DNA of 9,034 nucleotides from Pseudomonadales bacterium (GCA_022360535.1 JAKSCP010000033.1:1-9034), one strand, 5' to 3'; positions 1 to 7,562 are shown, numbered from the stretch's first letter. Notes: generated by a model not told the origin, from the letters alone. Numbers and translations are program-made.

Positions 1-104
1 AATATTTGTAGAGTTGTGGGCACTTCATTGCATGGTCGAGTCACAGGGCAGAAGCGTTCGAAAGCGAAAACCAGCGGAAATCAGGGCAGATACTTCTTAC
101 AGTT
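1..104. other. Region upstream of mrdA, no recognised gene
   Basis: This stretch lies before the mrdA start. One plus-strand frame is open from base 1 to a TGA at 106-108, which overlaps the mrdA ATG as ATGA, so it could be the tail of an upstream gene. The 35 residues are basic and do not resemble the C-terminus of RlmH (typically ending near HPYH), the usual gene upstream of mrdA. A second frame is also open, so openness carries little weight. No good -10/-35 pair or Shine-Dalgarno sequence is visible; the nearest purine-rich stretch (CAGGGCAG) lies about 15 bases before the start. It may be leader or a diverged gene end. Confidence 0.3.
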
Positions 105-2090
105 ATGACAGGCAAATGGCAGCTAAAGGATCATGAAGCGGAGCAGCGATTGTTTAATCGCCGACTGACCGCAGCGGCATTGGTCATTATCCTGCTTTTC
201 GCGGCGTTGATAGCAAAGCTGATCGATCTGCAAATCAATCAATATGAATACTTCTCGGCGCGTTCCGATGGAAATCGCCTGCATTCCCAGTACGTGCCTC
301 CCGCTAGAGGTCTCATCTTCGACCGCCACGGTGAACTGATAGCGGACAACCAACCCATATTCAATCTCACCATTGTGCGTGAACAAGTCGAAGATCTGGA
401 TGAAACGCTAGAGTTTCTTGGCACACTCATTCGCCTTACCGATGACGACATCGAACAGTTTCGAAATCGTATGCGCCGCAACCGAGTACCATTTTCCTCG
501 GTCCCACTTCGTTATGTATTGGACGATGAAGAAAAGTCAAAGATAGCGGTAAATAGCCATCTGCTACCCGGTATCGCCATCGAGCCACAATTCGTTCGCA
601 GCTATCCCCTTAAAGATTTGACTGCTCACGCAATAGGTTATGTATCCGAAATTAATCGCGATGAACTGGATCGGCTCACTGAGGAGCAGCGAGAGAATTA
701 CGGCGGCACCAATCATATCGGGAAGACCGGTATCGAGCGTACTTACGAAGAACTCTTACATGGCACTGTTGGCTATGAAACTGTAGAAAAGAACAATAGA
801 GGTCAGGTTATGCGCAGACTTGACCGCACCGATCCTATTGCCGGAAAAAACATCAGCCTGCATCTGGATGCGAAACTTCAGGTCGCAGCGGAAAAAGCGT
901 TGGGAGACTTTCGAGGTGCAGTGGTTGCCATAGAGCCGGCAACCGGTGGAATCCTGGCGATGGTGAGTAAACCGGGCTTTGATCCAAACCTGTTTGTCAC
1001 CGGGATTAGTAGCAAAGACTACTCAGTATTGGTCAATGATGTCATCAATACACCTCTGTTTGATCGCAGTACCAATCCTTATCCTCCGGGTTCAACCATC
1101 AAACCCTTCCTGGGCATGGCGGGTTTGCACCATGAGTACGTCGATTACGACTACACAATAGAGGACCCAGGTTACTTCCGTCTTCCAGGAGTCTCCTACC
1201 GGTGGGGAGATTGGACTTTGCGAAGTGCCATCGGTGGGGGCCATGGCACTACCGATCTGCAGCGAGCGATTTTTCAATCATGCGATACCTTCTTCTATGA
1301 TCTAGGTAACCGCATGGGTATCGATACCATTCATTCATTTATGTCGTTGTTCGGATTTGGTGGCAACTTCGCGCTGGATGTCGGCTATGCGCGGACCGGC
1401 GTATTACCCTCAAGAGACTGGAAGCTGGAGACTAGAGGCGAACCCTGGTATCCGGGCGACACCATAAATTCTTCAATCGGGCAGGGGTATATGTGGGCAA
1501 CACCTCTGCAACTTGCCACGGCGACCGCGGTGATGGCGAACAAAGGCAAAGTAGTTCGACCGAGAATGCTGCGATCGGTGGACGATGTGATGGTCGAACC
1601 AGTCGCCGATGATTATGTCAGTGATGTGGTGGTTGGCGATGCAGATTACTGGCGCTATATCCATGAATCCATGACCATGGTTGTGCATCGGCCTACAGGA
1701 ACGGGCGCATTTAGAGATTATGGTGGAGCCTACTTGACTACCGCCGCTCTGGATAAAGAAATGCCTTATCAAATGGCAGGAAAAACTGGAACGGCGCAGG
1801 TGGTTGCCATCGATCAGAGTATTCGTAACAGTGATGACATTGAAGTCTCTGATTTGAACAAAGACCACGCCTGGTTTGTCTCCTTTGCCCCATCAATGAA
1901 TGAACAGGTCGAACCCAAGATCGCACTTGCTGTATTCGTTGAGAACGGTGAATCAGGTAGTGGGGTAGCCGCTCCGATCGCCAAGGAAATTATTGATACC
2001 TACCTGCTCGATATTTTGGAAATCGACTTTGCCGCTTTGGAAGAACCAACAGTGCAGGATGTTAATTTGATCAGTCAGGCCAATGATTAA
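105..2090 (+). CDS. mrdA: Penicillin-binding protein 2, peptidoglycan D,D-transpeptidase of the elongasome
   Basis: PBP2 cross-links peptidoglycan in the lateral wall together with RodA in the rod complex, acting in the periplasm from an inner-membrane anchor. The protein has 661 residues against about 633 in E. coli. A short cytoplasmic N-terminus is followed by one membrane segment at about 23-44, then the class B dimerisation/pedestal region beginning with PARGLIFDRHG at about 66-76. The transpeptidase domain has all three active-site motifs: STIK with nucleophile Ser330, SCD at 392-394, and KTGT at 560-563. Ser330 has the same number as in E. coli PBP2. The ATG at 105 is chosen because the residues before the membrane segment align with the E. 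coli N-terminus without a gap; the Shine-Dalgarno sequence is weak. The gene overlaps rodA by 8 bp, which implies translational coupling. The assignment is secure. Confidence 0.97.
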   Translation: MTGKWQLKDHEAEQRLFNRRLTAAALVIILLFAALIAKLIDLQINQYEYFSARSDGNRLHSQYVPPARGLIFDRHGELIADNQPIFNLTIVREQVEDLDETLEFLGTLIRLTDDDIEQFRNRMRRNRVPFSSVPLRYVLDDEEKSKIAVNSHLLPGIAIEPQFVRSYPLKDLTAHAIGYVSEINRDELDRLTEEQRENYGGTNHIGKTGIERTYEELLHGTVGYETVEKNNRGQVMRRLDRTDPIAGKNISLHLDAKLQVAAEKALGDFRGAVVAIEPATGGILAMVSKPGFDPNLFVTGISSKDYSVLVNDVINTPLFDRSTNPYPPGSTIKPFLGMAGLHHEYVDYDYTIEDPGYFRLPGVSYRWGDWTLRSAIGGGHGTTDLQRAIFQSCDTFFYDLGNRMGIDTIHSFMSLFGFGGNFALDVGYARTGVLPSRDWKLETRGEPWYPGDTINSSIGQGYMWATPLQLATATAVMANKGKVVRPRMLRSVDDVMVEPVADDYVSDVVVGDADYWRYIHESMTMVVHRPTGTGAFRDYGGAYLTTAALDKEMPYQMAGKTGTAQVVAIDQSIRNSDDIEVSDLNKDHAWFVSFAPSMNEQVEPKIALAVFVENGESGSGVAAPIAKEIIDTYLLDILEIDFAALEEPTVQDVNLISQAND

Positions 2091-3231
2091 TCAGGATTTC
2101 GTTAGGCAAACTACGGGTTTCTATCACGAGAATAGTCGTTCCCGTACTTTTTGGCGTGCCTTGCACACCGACCCTCCCTTGCTAGTGGGTTTAATTCTGC
2201 TCTGTTGCTTTGGTTTGTTCGTACTGTTCAGTGCGAGTGACGGTGACGAGGCGATGGTTCGTCGGCAGGCTCTGATCATGCTGGTGGGCATGGTGGTGAT
2301 GTTCATCGTGGCCCAGTTTAGTGTGCATTTTTTCAGGCGCTGGGCGCCTTCTATGTATGCTGCCGGCCTTGGGCTATTGGGGTTGGTACTAGCCATCGGT
2401 GCGGAAGAAAACGGTGCCAGGAGTTGGATCGATCTGCCAGGTTTGCCCAGCTTCCAACCCTCCGAACTCATGAAATTCATTGTACCGATGTTGCTGGCCT
2501 GGTATCTGGCGAGTCGGCCGCTGCCGCCGCGTTTTAAACACCTGTTTTGGTCGGCCCTGATGATTGTCATCCCGGCAGCCTTGATCGTGCTACAGAATGA
2601 TACCGGTACCGCCATCATGGTATTCATGTCAGGTGTGTTCGTGGTCTTACTGGCCGGTATCCGCTGGCGCATCGTGTTTGGTGGCTTTTTCGCTTTACTG
2701 CTCGTGTCCCCTGCCTGGTATTTGTTTCTGGCCCAGGAACACCAAAAGAATCGTATATTGACCTTCTTCGATCCTTATCGCGATCCAACCGGCGCCGGTT
2801 ACAACATTATTCAATCCCAGATCGCCATCGGATCTGGCGGCGTTTATGGCAAGGGTTACGGTAATGGAGCCCAATCCCATTTGGACTTCATTCCTGAGAG
2901 CAATACGGATTTTATTTTGGCTGTGTTAGCAGAAGAATTTGGCTTATTGGGCATCCTGTTTTTGATTTGCCTGTACTTGTTTGTGCTGGTACGTGGTTTC
3001 TATATCGCCTACGCCGCTAAGGACATGTTTAGCCGACTATTGGCTGGTAGCATCACACTCACCTTCTTTTTCTACGTGTTTGTAAACATGGCCATGGTGT
3101 CCGGGCTGTTGCCAGTGATCGGTCTACCGTTGCCACTGATAAGCCGCAGTGGTACTTCCATTGTCACCTTATTCGTTGGTTTTGGGCTGCTCATGTCGAT
3201 TCAAACCCATGGGCGGACTCGTCGAAGCTAA
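2083..3231 (+). CDS. mrdB: RodA, SEDS-family peptidoglycan glycosyltransferase
   Basis: RodA polymerises lipid II into glycan strands during elongation and works as a pair with PBP2, encoded just upstream with an 8-bp overlap. The product has 382 residues (E. coli 370) and about ten hydrophobic segments, with family landmarks in order: GARSWIDL and FQPSEL near 113-130, GAGYNIIQSQIAIGSGG in the large periplasmic loop, and the PESNTDFI motif whose Asp276 corresponds to E. coli catalytic Asp262. Two conserved positions are altered. The usual QPDLGT reads QNDTGT at 171-176. The signature usually written S-[YSA]-G-G-[ST] reads SRSGTS at 354-359. The frame is intact with no sign of decay, so I infer a functional but diverged RodA. 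FtsW is less likely given the mrdA neighbour and the C-terminal SIQTHGR similarity to RodA. The ATG at 2083 gives an N-terminus about 12 residues longer than E. coli. Confidence 0.95.
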   Translation: MINQDFVRQTTGFYHENSRSRTFWRALHTDPPLLVGLILLCCFGLFVLFSASDGDEAMVRRQALIMLVGMVVMFIVAQFSVHFFRRWAPSMYAAGLGLLGLVLAIGAEENGARSWIDLPGLPSFQPSELMKFIVPMLLAWYLASRPLPPRFKHLFWSALMIVIPAALIVLQNDTGTAIMVFMSGVFVVLLAGIRWRIVFGGFFALLLVSPAWYLFLAQEHQKNRILTFFDPYRDPTGAGYNIIQSQIAIGSGGVYGKGYGNGAQSHLDFIPESNTDFILAVLAEEFGLLGILFLICLYLFVLVRGFYIAYAAKDMFSRLLAGSITLTFFFYVFVNMAMVSGLLPVIGLPLPLISRSGTSIVTLFVGFGLLMSIQTHGRTRRS

Positions 3232-3316
3232 GCTATTGTTTTTTAAGTAAAAGTCGACGGACAAGTCGTAATTACAGCAGCGACAATGCCATTTTGGCCC
3301 TGTTTTTAGCCCTATA

Positions 3317-3371
3317 TTGAACGCTAACTATCTGATTCTGATTAAAATATTCCCTGTTTTGGACGCTAATT
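3317..3371 (+). repeat. Pair of imperfect 13-bp direct repeats in the rlpA leader
   Basis: TTGAACGCTAACT at 3317-3329 and TTGGACGCTAATT at 3359-3371 match at 11 of 13 positions and start 42 bases apart, which is four helical turns. A second motif, CCCTGTTTT, also occurs twice, at 3298-3306 and 3352-3360. The copies could be operator half-sites for a regulator or the product of a small local duplication. No known binding site is recognised. Confidence 0.4.
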
Positions 3372-3385
3372 TAGGTCAGTTTTCT

Positions 3386-3389
3386 GGGA
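3386..3389 (+). promoter_or_regulatory. Ribosome binding site deciding the rlpA start
   Basis: A GGGA lies eight bases before the GTG at 3398. It supports that GTG over the upstream TTG at 3317, which has no purine-rich element before it and would add 27 residues ahead of a normal lipoprotein signal. Confidence 0.45.
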
Positions 3390-3397
3390 AAATTGTC

Positions 3398-4279
3398 GTG
3401 AATATTCCGAACCTGCCAATTTCGAGTCCAACTCGCTTCGCGCTGCTGGTTATCTTGTTTGCCAGCCTGGTTGCCTGTGGTTCAGCGCCTGCACCAAAAC
3501 CCAGTAATCCCAATGCAGGACGCTATAGCATTGCCCAGGACCGCGCACCCTCACGACAGGTCGATATCGCATCGATTCCGGAAGTGATCCCAGTGCCGAT
3601 TAAACGCACTGGAGCCGGAAACCGTAGTCCCTATACAGTGCTTGGCAAAACTTACACGGTGATGCCGACGGAGGAGGGCTACAGCGAGCGTGGTGTTGCT
3701 TCCTGGTATGGTGAAAAGTTTCATGGCCACAAAACATCCAATGGCGAAGTGTTTGATATGTACAAGGCCTCTGCTGCTCACAAGTCTTTGCCTATACCCA
3801 GCTTTTTGCAGGTGACGAATCTGGACAACAACCGCAGCATCGTGGTGCGGGTTAATGATCGTGGCCCCTTCCATGGTGATCGCCTGATCGATTTATCCTA
3901 CGCGGCCGCGCTCAAATTGGGCTATGCGGCACGGGGTACGGCGCGGGTACAACTCGAAGCCATTGTGGTGAATGCGGATGTGGGTAACCGAGCGCTGGCA
4001 GCTAATGCTCCTTCCCATACTACTCTGCCCAGCGTGAGTGGTAGCGATCGATACTTGCAGGTTGGCGCCTTTTCCAGCCTCAGTAGTGCTCAGCAATTAT
4101 CGAATCAACTGCGGGGGATAACGAACAGGCCCGTCTTTATTCGCTCTGTTCCCACACAAAATAGCGGCGTTTTGCATCGAGTGAGGGTAGGTCCGTTGCA
4201 GGATGCCGGAGAAATTAGACGACTTACCCAACGGGTGGTTGCTGCAGACTTGGGAAGCCCTTACACTGTGACCGAGTAG
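3398..4279 (+). CDS. rlpA: RlpA-family septal lipoprotein, putative lytic transglycosylase (DPBB + SPOR)
   Basis: RlpA is an outer-membrane lipoprotein that binds denuded glycan at the septum; in Pseudomonas aeruginosa it cleaves such strands as a lytic transglycosylase. From the GTG start the protein has 293 residues. The signal peptide ends in a lipobox LVAC with Cys27; Gly follows the Cys, so retention by Asp at +2 is not expected and the outer membrane is likely. A double-psi beta-barrel domain starts at RGVASWYG (about 98) and runs to about 187. Glu117 (SNGE) and Asp154 (NDRGPF) are 37 residues apart, the same spacing as the P. aeruginosa catalytic pair E120/D157, so catalytic activity is plausible. 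A SPOR domain starts at about 217 (DRYLQVGAF) and runs to the C-terminus. The longer frame from the TTG at 3317 is rejected because it would put 27 extra residues before the signal peptide. dacA follows 94 bp downstream. Confidence 0.93.
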   Translation: MNIPNLPISSPTRFALLVILFASLVACGSAPAPKPSNPNAGRYSIAQDRAPSRQVDIASIPEVIPVPIKRTGAGNRSPYTVLGKTYTVMPTEEGYSERGVASWYGEKFHGHKTSNGEVFDMYKASAAHKSLPIPSFLQVTNLDNNRSIVVRVNDRGPFHGDRLIDLSYAAALKLGYAARGTARVQLEAIVVNADVGNRALAANAPSHTTLPSVSGSDRYLQVGAFSSLSSAQQLSNQLRGITNRPVFIRSVPTQNSGVLHRVRVGPLQDAGEIRRLTQRVVAADLGSPYTVTE

Positions 4280-4373
4280 TCCTCTTCTCGTGATCGCCAC
4301 AGTAGTAGCGCTTCAGATAGCCCCAGTCGACAGTAGTACCAGTAGTTCGATTCAAGACAGTTCGGAATTCTCA

Positions 4374-5543
4374 ATGTTGGTGAAGAACATGCGTTCTCTT
4401 ATTCATGCAAATTTTTTGTTTCTAGCAGTTTTATTTAGTCAGTTTGTCTTTGCCCAGGCAATTATTCCCCGGGCACCGGACGTTGCCGCCACCAGTTACA
4501 TTCTGATTGATGCCACGACTGGTCATATCATCGTCGAGGAAAATGCCGACGAGCCGCTGCCCCCTGCGAGTCTGACTAAAATCATGACCGCTTACATCGC
4601 CGTTGAGGAAATTCTGAACGGCAATCTGGGGCTGAGCGACAATGTGCATATCAGTGAGAAAGCCTGGCGTATGGAAGGCTCCAAGATGTTTGTGGGTGTG
4701 GATACCCAGGTCAGCGTTGAGGACCTTTTAAGAGGCATCATCATCCAGTCAGGCAATGACGCGAGTGTGGCTATAGCCGAACATATCGCAGGAAGTGAAG
4801 ATGCCTTTGCTGACATGATGAACCAGTACGCCGAGGTGCTGGGAATGAGCAGCAGTTTTTTCATGAATGCCAGTGGTCTGGATACCGAACTCTACTACAA
4901 CACCATGTCGGCACGTGATCTGGCTACTCTTGCCGAAGCTACAATTGCTCGCCACGGCGATTTCTACCCAATGTATGCTGAGCGAGAATTCACTTACAAC
5001 AATATTCGCCAAAGTAATCGCAACACCTTGTTGTTTCGAGATCGCAATGTCGATGGCATGAAAACTGGGTGGACAGATGCCGCCGGTTTTTGTCTGGTTG
5101 CTTCTGCCGAGCGGGATGGTATGCGACTGATCTCTGTTGTTATGGGCACTGCAAGTGAAGAGGCGCGAGCCATTGAAACGCAAAAACTTCTTACCTACGG
5201 ATTTCGCTATTTTGAAACCCACAAACTCTACGATGCGGATCAGGTCCTGGCATCAGTCCCTGTATACGCTGGTGAACGAGACACAGTGGACATCGGCATC
5301 GAACAAGAAGTGTACATCACCATTCCCCGTGGCCAGGGAGAAGCCATGACCGCTTCAGTGGATGTCGATCAGTTGATCGAGGCACCTATCGAAGATCGCC
5401 AACCGATGGGTGTGGTTAACGTCATGCTGGAAGATGAACTTTTATTCAGTGGAGATGTGGTTTCCATGCATCCTGTTGCAGAAGGCGGCATGTTAAAGCG
5501 GTTTGTGGATTGGGTAAGCTTGATGTTTAACGATTCGCTGTAA
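4374..5543 (+). CDS. dacA: D-alanyl-D-alanine carboxypeptidase, PBP5/6 type
   Basis: DacA removes the terminal D-Ala from pentapeptide stems in the periplasm and so limits cross-linking and helps keep shape. From the ATG at 4374 the protein has 389 residues. A Sec signal peptide of about 27 residues ends at FVFA before QAIIP. The peptidase S11 domain carries SLTK at 66-69 (nucleophile Ser66), SGN at 126-128 and KTGW from Lys230. A PBP5 C-terminal beta domain follows from about 285. The last 19 or so residues (around LKRFVDWVSLMF) form an amphipathic helix that anchors this class to the inner membrane. An ATG at 4389 with GGTGA five bases upstream is an equally possible start, giving a 22-residue signal. 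The longer frame from the GTG at 4290 adds a polar, Ser-rich stretch before the signal peptide and is rejected. ybeD starts 18 bp downstream. Confidence 0.95.
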   Translation: MLVKNMRSLIHANFLFLAVLFSQFVFAQAIIPRAPDVAATSYILIDATTGHIIVEENADEPLPPASLTKIMTAYIAVEEILNGNLGLSDNVHISEKAWRMEGSKMFVGVDTQVSVEDLLRGIIIQSGNDASVAIAEHIAGSEDAFADMMNQYAEVLGMSSSFFMNASGLDTELYYNTMSARDLATLAEATIARHGDFYPMYAEREFTYNNIRQSNRNTLLFRDRNVDGMKTGWTDAAGFCLVASAERDGMRLISVVMGTASEEARAIETQKLLTYGFRYFETHKLYDADQVLASVPVYAGERDTVDIGIEQEVYITIPRGQGEAMTASVDVDQLIEAPIEDRQPMGVVNVMLEDELLFSGDVVSMHPVAEGGMLKRFVDWVSLMFNDSL

Positions 5544-5561
5544 CAGATTGCCTTAGTTACT

Positions 5562-5873
5562 ATGACAGATGAAAAGCCCGGTGAAACATCCGATGTGAAA
5601 AATGATCAGGATTCGACGCCACCCAAAATTGAATTTCCCTGCCTCTATCCTATAAAGATAATTGGTAAGTCCGGTCCTGAGTTCCAGGCTTCCGTTGTAG
5701 AGGCGGTGGAACGCCACACGGGCACTATTAATGCTGATCTCATCAAATCCCAACCAAGTAAACAGAACAACTACGTTTCCATCACGGTTACCATCGCTGC
5801 CACAGGTGAAGAGCAACTGCGTCATATCTTCTCCGACCTTAAAGCCATTGAGAATGTGAAACTCGTCCTCTAG
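5562..5873 (+). CDS. ybeD: YbeD, DUF493 family protein
   Basis: This is a 103-residue cytoplasmic protein of the DUF493/YbeD family, which has a ferredoxin-like fold resembling ACT-type regulatory domains. Its biochemical function is not established. The conserved parts are FPCLYPIKIIGKSGPEF (about 26-42), VVEAVERHTG, a YVSITVTIAAT strand (about 71-81) and the C-terminal LKAIENVKLVL, which parallels the E. coli C-terminus ending in KIDIVRMVL. The first 24 or so residues are an extra polar, acidic tail missing from the 87-residue E. coli protein. The gene sits between dacA and lipB as in enterobacteria, with gaps of 18 and 13 bp. That placement has suggested a link to lipoate metabolism, but this is inference from position only. 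The Shine-Dalgarno sequence before the ATG is poor. Confidence 0.9.
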   Translation: MTDEKPGETSDVKNDQDSTPPKIEFPCLYPIKIIGKSGPEFQASVVEAVERHTGTINADLIKSQPSKQNNYVSITVTIAATGEEQLRHIFSDLKAIENVKLVL

Positions 5874-5886
5874 TGAGACTGCCAGG

Positions 5887-6576
5887 GTGTTGCTCACTGA
5901 CTATAAATGGTTCGCTGCCACCGCCGCCGAGAGTGATAAAGTCCTCCCAGATCTGATAGTCCGCCGGCTCGGGTTACAGGACTATGAACCAATATTCCAA
6001 TCCATGCGTTATCTGGCTGAGAATCCGAAACCAGATCGCCCAGATGAAATCTGGTTATTGAGCCACAAGCCGGTGTTTACCCAGGGCCAGGCTGGGAAAG
6101 CGGAGCATGTGTTGAACCCCGGTGATATACCGGTGGTGCAGGTTGATCGTGGAGGTCAGGTGACTTACCACGGTCCGGGACAACTGGTGGCTTATCTGCT
6201 TATTGATGTGAGGCGACGTAAACTGGGGGTGAGAAATCTGGTAGATGCTATTGAACGTGCTGTGATCAATGCCCTTGCAGAGTATGAGGTTAAAGCCGCT
6301 ACTCGACCGGGCGCTCCCGGAGTCTATGTGAATGATGCTAAAATAGCTGCATTGGGATTACGCATTAAGAACGGTTGGAGCTACCACGGCCTCAGTCTCA
6401 ATGTGAATATGGACTTAGCCCCGTTTTCGATGATCAATCCCTGTGGTTTCGAAAAACTTGCTGTTACACAAATAGCGGACTTCGTAGAGCCGAAAGAACT
6501 TTTGCTACAACAGACCAGCAAGGTGTTAATCGATAAATTACTTTTGGAGCTTGGCTACGCAAGTTATTACTCATAG
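5887..6576 (+). CDS. lipB: Octanoyl-[ACP]:protein N-octanoyltransferase LipB
   Basis: LipB moves octanoate from acyl carrier protein to the lipoyl-domain lysine of 2-oxoacid dehydrogenases and glycine cleavage H protein, the first step of endogenous lipoate synthesis in the cytoplasm. The 229-residue product has HKPVFTQGQAGKAEH (about 59-73), RGGQVTYHGPGQ (about 89-100), Lys152 in DAKIAALGLRI and the thioester-forming Cys186 in NPCGFEKL. The 34-residue Lys-Cys distance equals that of E. coli K135/C169. The N-terminus is about 16 residues longer than E. coli. The start is the GTG at 5887; a TTG at 5890 is adjacent and no in-frame ATG lies closer to the conserved region, so the exact start is uncertain. 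The gene begins 13 bp after ybeD and ends 17 bp before lipA, which implies one transcript for both lipoate steps. Confidence 0.96.
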   Translation: MLLTDYKWFAATAAESDKVLPDLIVRRLGLQDYEPIFQSMRYLAENPKPDRPDEIWLLSHKPVFTQGQAGKAEHVLNPGDIPVVQVDRGGQVTYHGPGQLVAYLLIDVRRRKLGVRNLVDAIERAVINALAEYEVKAATRPGAPGVYVNDAKIAALGLRIKNGWSYHGLSLNVNMDLAPFSMINPCGFEKLAVTQIADFVEPKELLLQQTSKVLIDKLLLELGYASYYS

Positions 6577-6593
6577 TTGAGTTACCGGATCAA

Positions 6594-7562
6594 ATGGCAG
6601 AAGAACGCAAACGCAGAAATGTTTTGGTAGAAGGAGAGAAGCTCCGGGGAGCGGACAAGGTGCGTCGCATCCCGGTCAAAGTTATCCCCACTACCGAGCT
6701 ACCGACGAAACCCGATTGGATTCGGGTAAAGATTCCTACCTCCGCCAAAGTTCAACATATCAAGCAGAAGCTCCGGCAACATAAGCTTGCTTCTGTCTGT
6801 GAAGAGGCTTCATGCCCAAACATCGGTGAATGCTTTAGCAATGGTACTGCCACGTTCATGATCATGGGGGATATCTGCACCCGACGTTGTCCTTTCTGTG
6901 ATGTTGCCCATGGCAAGCCTAAACCTCTGGACGTCAACGAGCCGGCCGAATTGGCGAAAGCTATTAAGGAAATGGGATTGAGTTATGTGGTGATCACGTC
7001 GGTGGATCGCGATGATCTAAAGGACAGTGGTGCTCAGCACTTTGCTGATTGTATTACACAGACTCGTTTGCACAATCCGGAAATCAAAGTAGAAGTGCTG
7101 GTGCCAGATTTTCGTGGCCGCATGGAAATCGCTATCGACATCCTGCAACACACACCGCCGGACGTGTTTAATCACAACCTTGAAACGGTGCCTCGCCTGT
7201 ACCGCCAGGCCAGACCAGGCGCTGACTATCAGTGGTCCCTGGATTTGCTGAAGGCCTACAAAGCGAAACGGAATGAGGTTGTAACAAAGTCAGGATTGAT
7301 GCTGGGGCTTGGTGAAACTTTGGATGAAGTTAAAGAGGTATTGACCGACCTTCGCGCTCATGATGTGGATATGGTTACCTTAGGACAATACCTGCAGCCC
7401 AGTCGCGATCATTTAAAAGTAGAGCGCTTCGTCCATCCCGATGAGTTTGAAGAGCTAAGAGTCTACGCAGAGAATCTTGGTTTCAATCAAGTTGCCAGCG
7501 GTCCACTTGTCCGCTCTTCCTATCATGCGGACAAACAAGCTCATGGAGAGACTGTTTCATGA
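6594..7562 (+). CDS. lipA: Lipoyl synthase LipA, radical SAM sulfur insertion enzyme
   Basis: LipA inserts two sulfur atoms at C6 and C8 of protein-bound octanoyl groups made by LipB. The 322-residue protein has both iron-sulfur cluster sets: the auxiliary cluster C-x4-C-x5-C at Cys69, Cys74 and Cys80, and the radical SAM C-x3-C-x2-C at Cys95, Cys99 and Cys102. These are offset by one from E. coli numbering. The RSSY motif near the C-terminus, whose Ser ligates the auxiliary cluster, is present. GLMLGLGET and the HNLETV segment are also typical. The charged N-terminal 45 residues resemble those of other gammaproteobacterial LipA proteins. The frame is complete, with no missing catalytic residue. 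The start ATG at 6594 has a weak CGGA upstream. An unrecognised membrane protein gene follows after 11 bp on the same strand. Confidence 0.98.
   Translation: MAEERKRRNVLVEGEKLRGADKVRRIPVKVIPTTELPTKPDWIRVKIPTSAKVQHIKQKLRQHKLASVCEEASCPNIGECFSNGTATFMIMGDICTRRCPFCDVAHGKPKPLDVNEPAELAKAIKEMGLSYVVITSVDRDDLKDSGAQHFADCITQTRLHNPEIKVEVLVPDFRGRMEIAIDILQHTPPDVFNHNLETVPRLYRQARPGADYQWSLDLLKAYKAKRNEVVTKSGLMLGLGETLDEVKEVLTDLRAHDVDMVTLGQYLQPSRDHLKVERFVHPDEFEELRVYAENLGFNQVASGPLVRSSYHADKQAHGETVS

Larger units (their letters stand above)
3232..3397 (+). other. rodA-rlpA intergenic leader
   Basis: These 166 AT-rich bases separate rodA from the chosen rlpA start, where pseudomonads usually carry mltB; no coding remnant of mltB is visible. 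A small hairpin GCCA-TTT-TGGC at 3288-3298 followed by TGTTTTT could attenuate read-through but is weak. A TTGAAC (3317-3322) and TAAAAT (3343-3348) pair resembles sigma-70 elements, but the 20-base spacing is too long for a confident promoter call. Two short direct repeats lie here (separate entry). This is the most likely place in the cluster for an internal promoter serving rlpA and downstream genes. Confidence 0.4.

Noticed and set aside
1..108. End of rlmH upstream of mrdA
   Set aside because: No forward frame ends in an RlmH-like sequence (HPYH near the C-terminus), so gene order alone does not justify the call.
1473..1868. 131-codon minus-strand open frame opposite the PBP2 transpeptidase domain
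   Set aside because: It is rich in His, Arg and Ser as expected for an antisense shadow, has no domain or ribosome binding site, and lies over the conserved PBP2 transpeptidase domain.
2124..2672. 182-codon open frame on the minus strand opposite rodA
   Set aside because: It is a shadow of the strongly supported rodA coding sequence: its composition follows from the opposite strand and it shows no recognisable domain.
3288..3307. Possible rho-independent terminator after rodA
   Set aside because: The stem is only four base pairs (GCCA/TGGC) and the T-run is interrupted, so I mention it in the leader entry but do not call a terminator.
3317..3397. N-terminal extension of RlpA from a TTG at 3317
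   Set aside because: It would put 27 residues before a normal lipoprotein signal peptide; the GTG at 3398 with GGGA eight bases upstream fits better.
4290..4373. N-terminal extension of DacA from a GTG at 4290
   Set aside because: The extra residues are polar and Ser-rich and would precede the Sec signal peptide; starts at 4374 or 4389 give a normal signal.
4749..5222. 157-codon minus-strand open frame opposite dacA
   Set aside because: It lies over the conserved SGN-to-KTG region of dacA and has no independent support.
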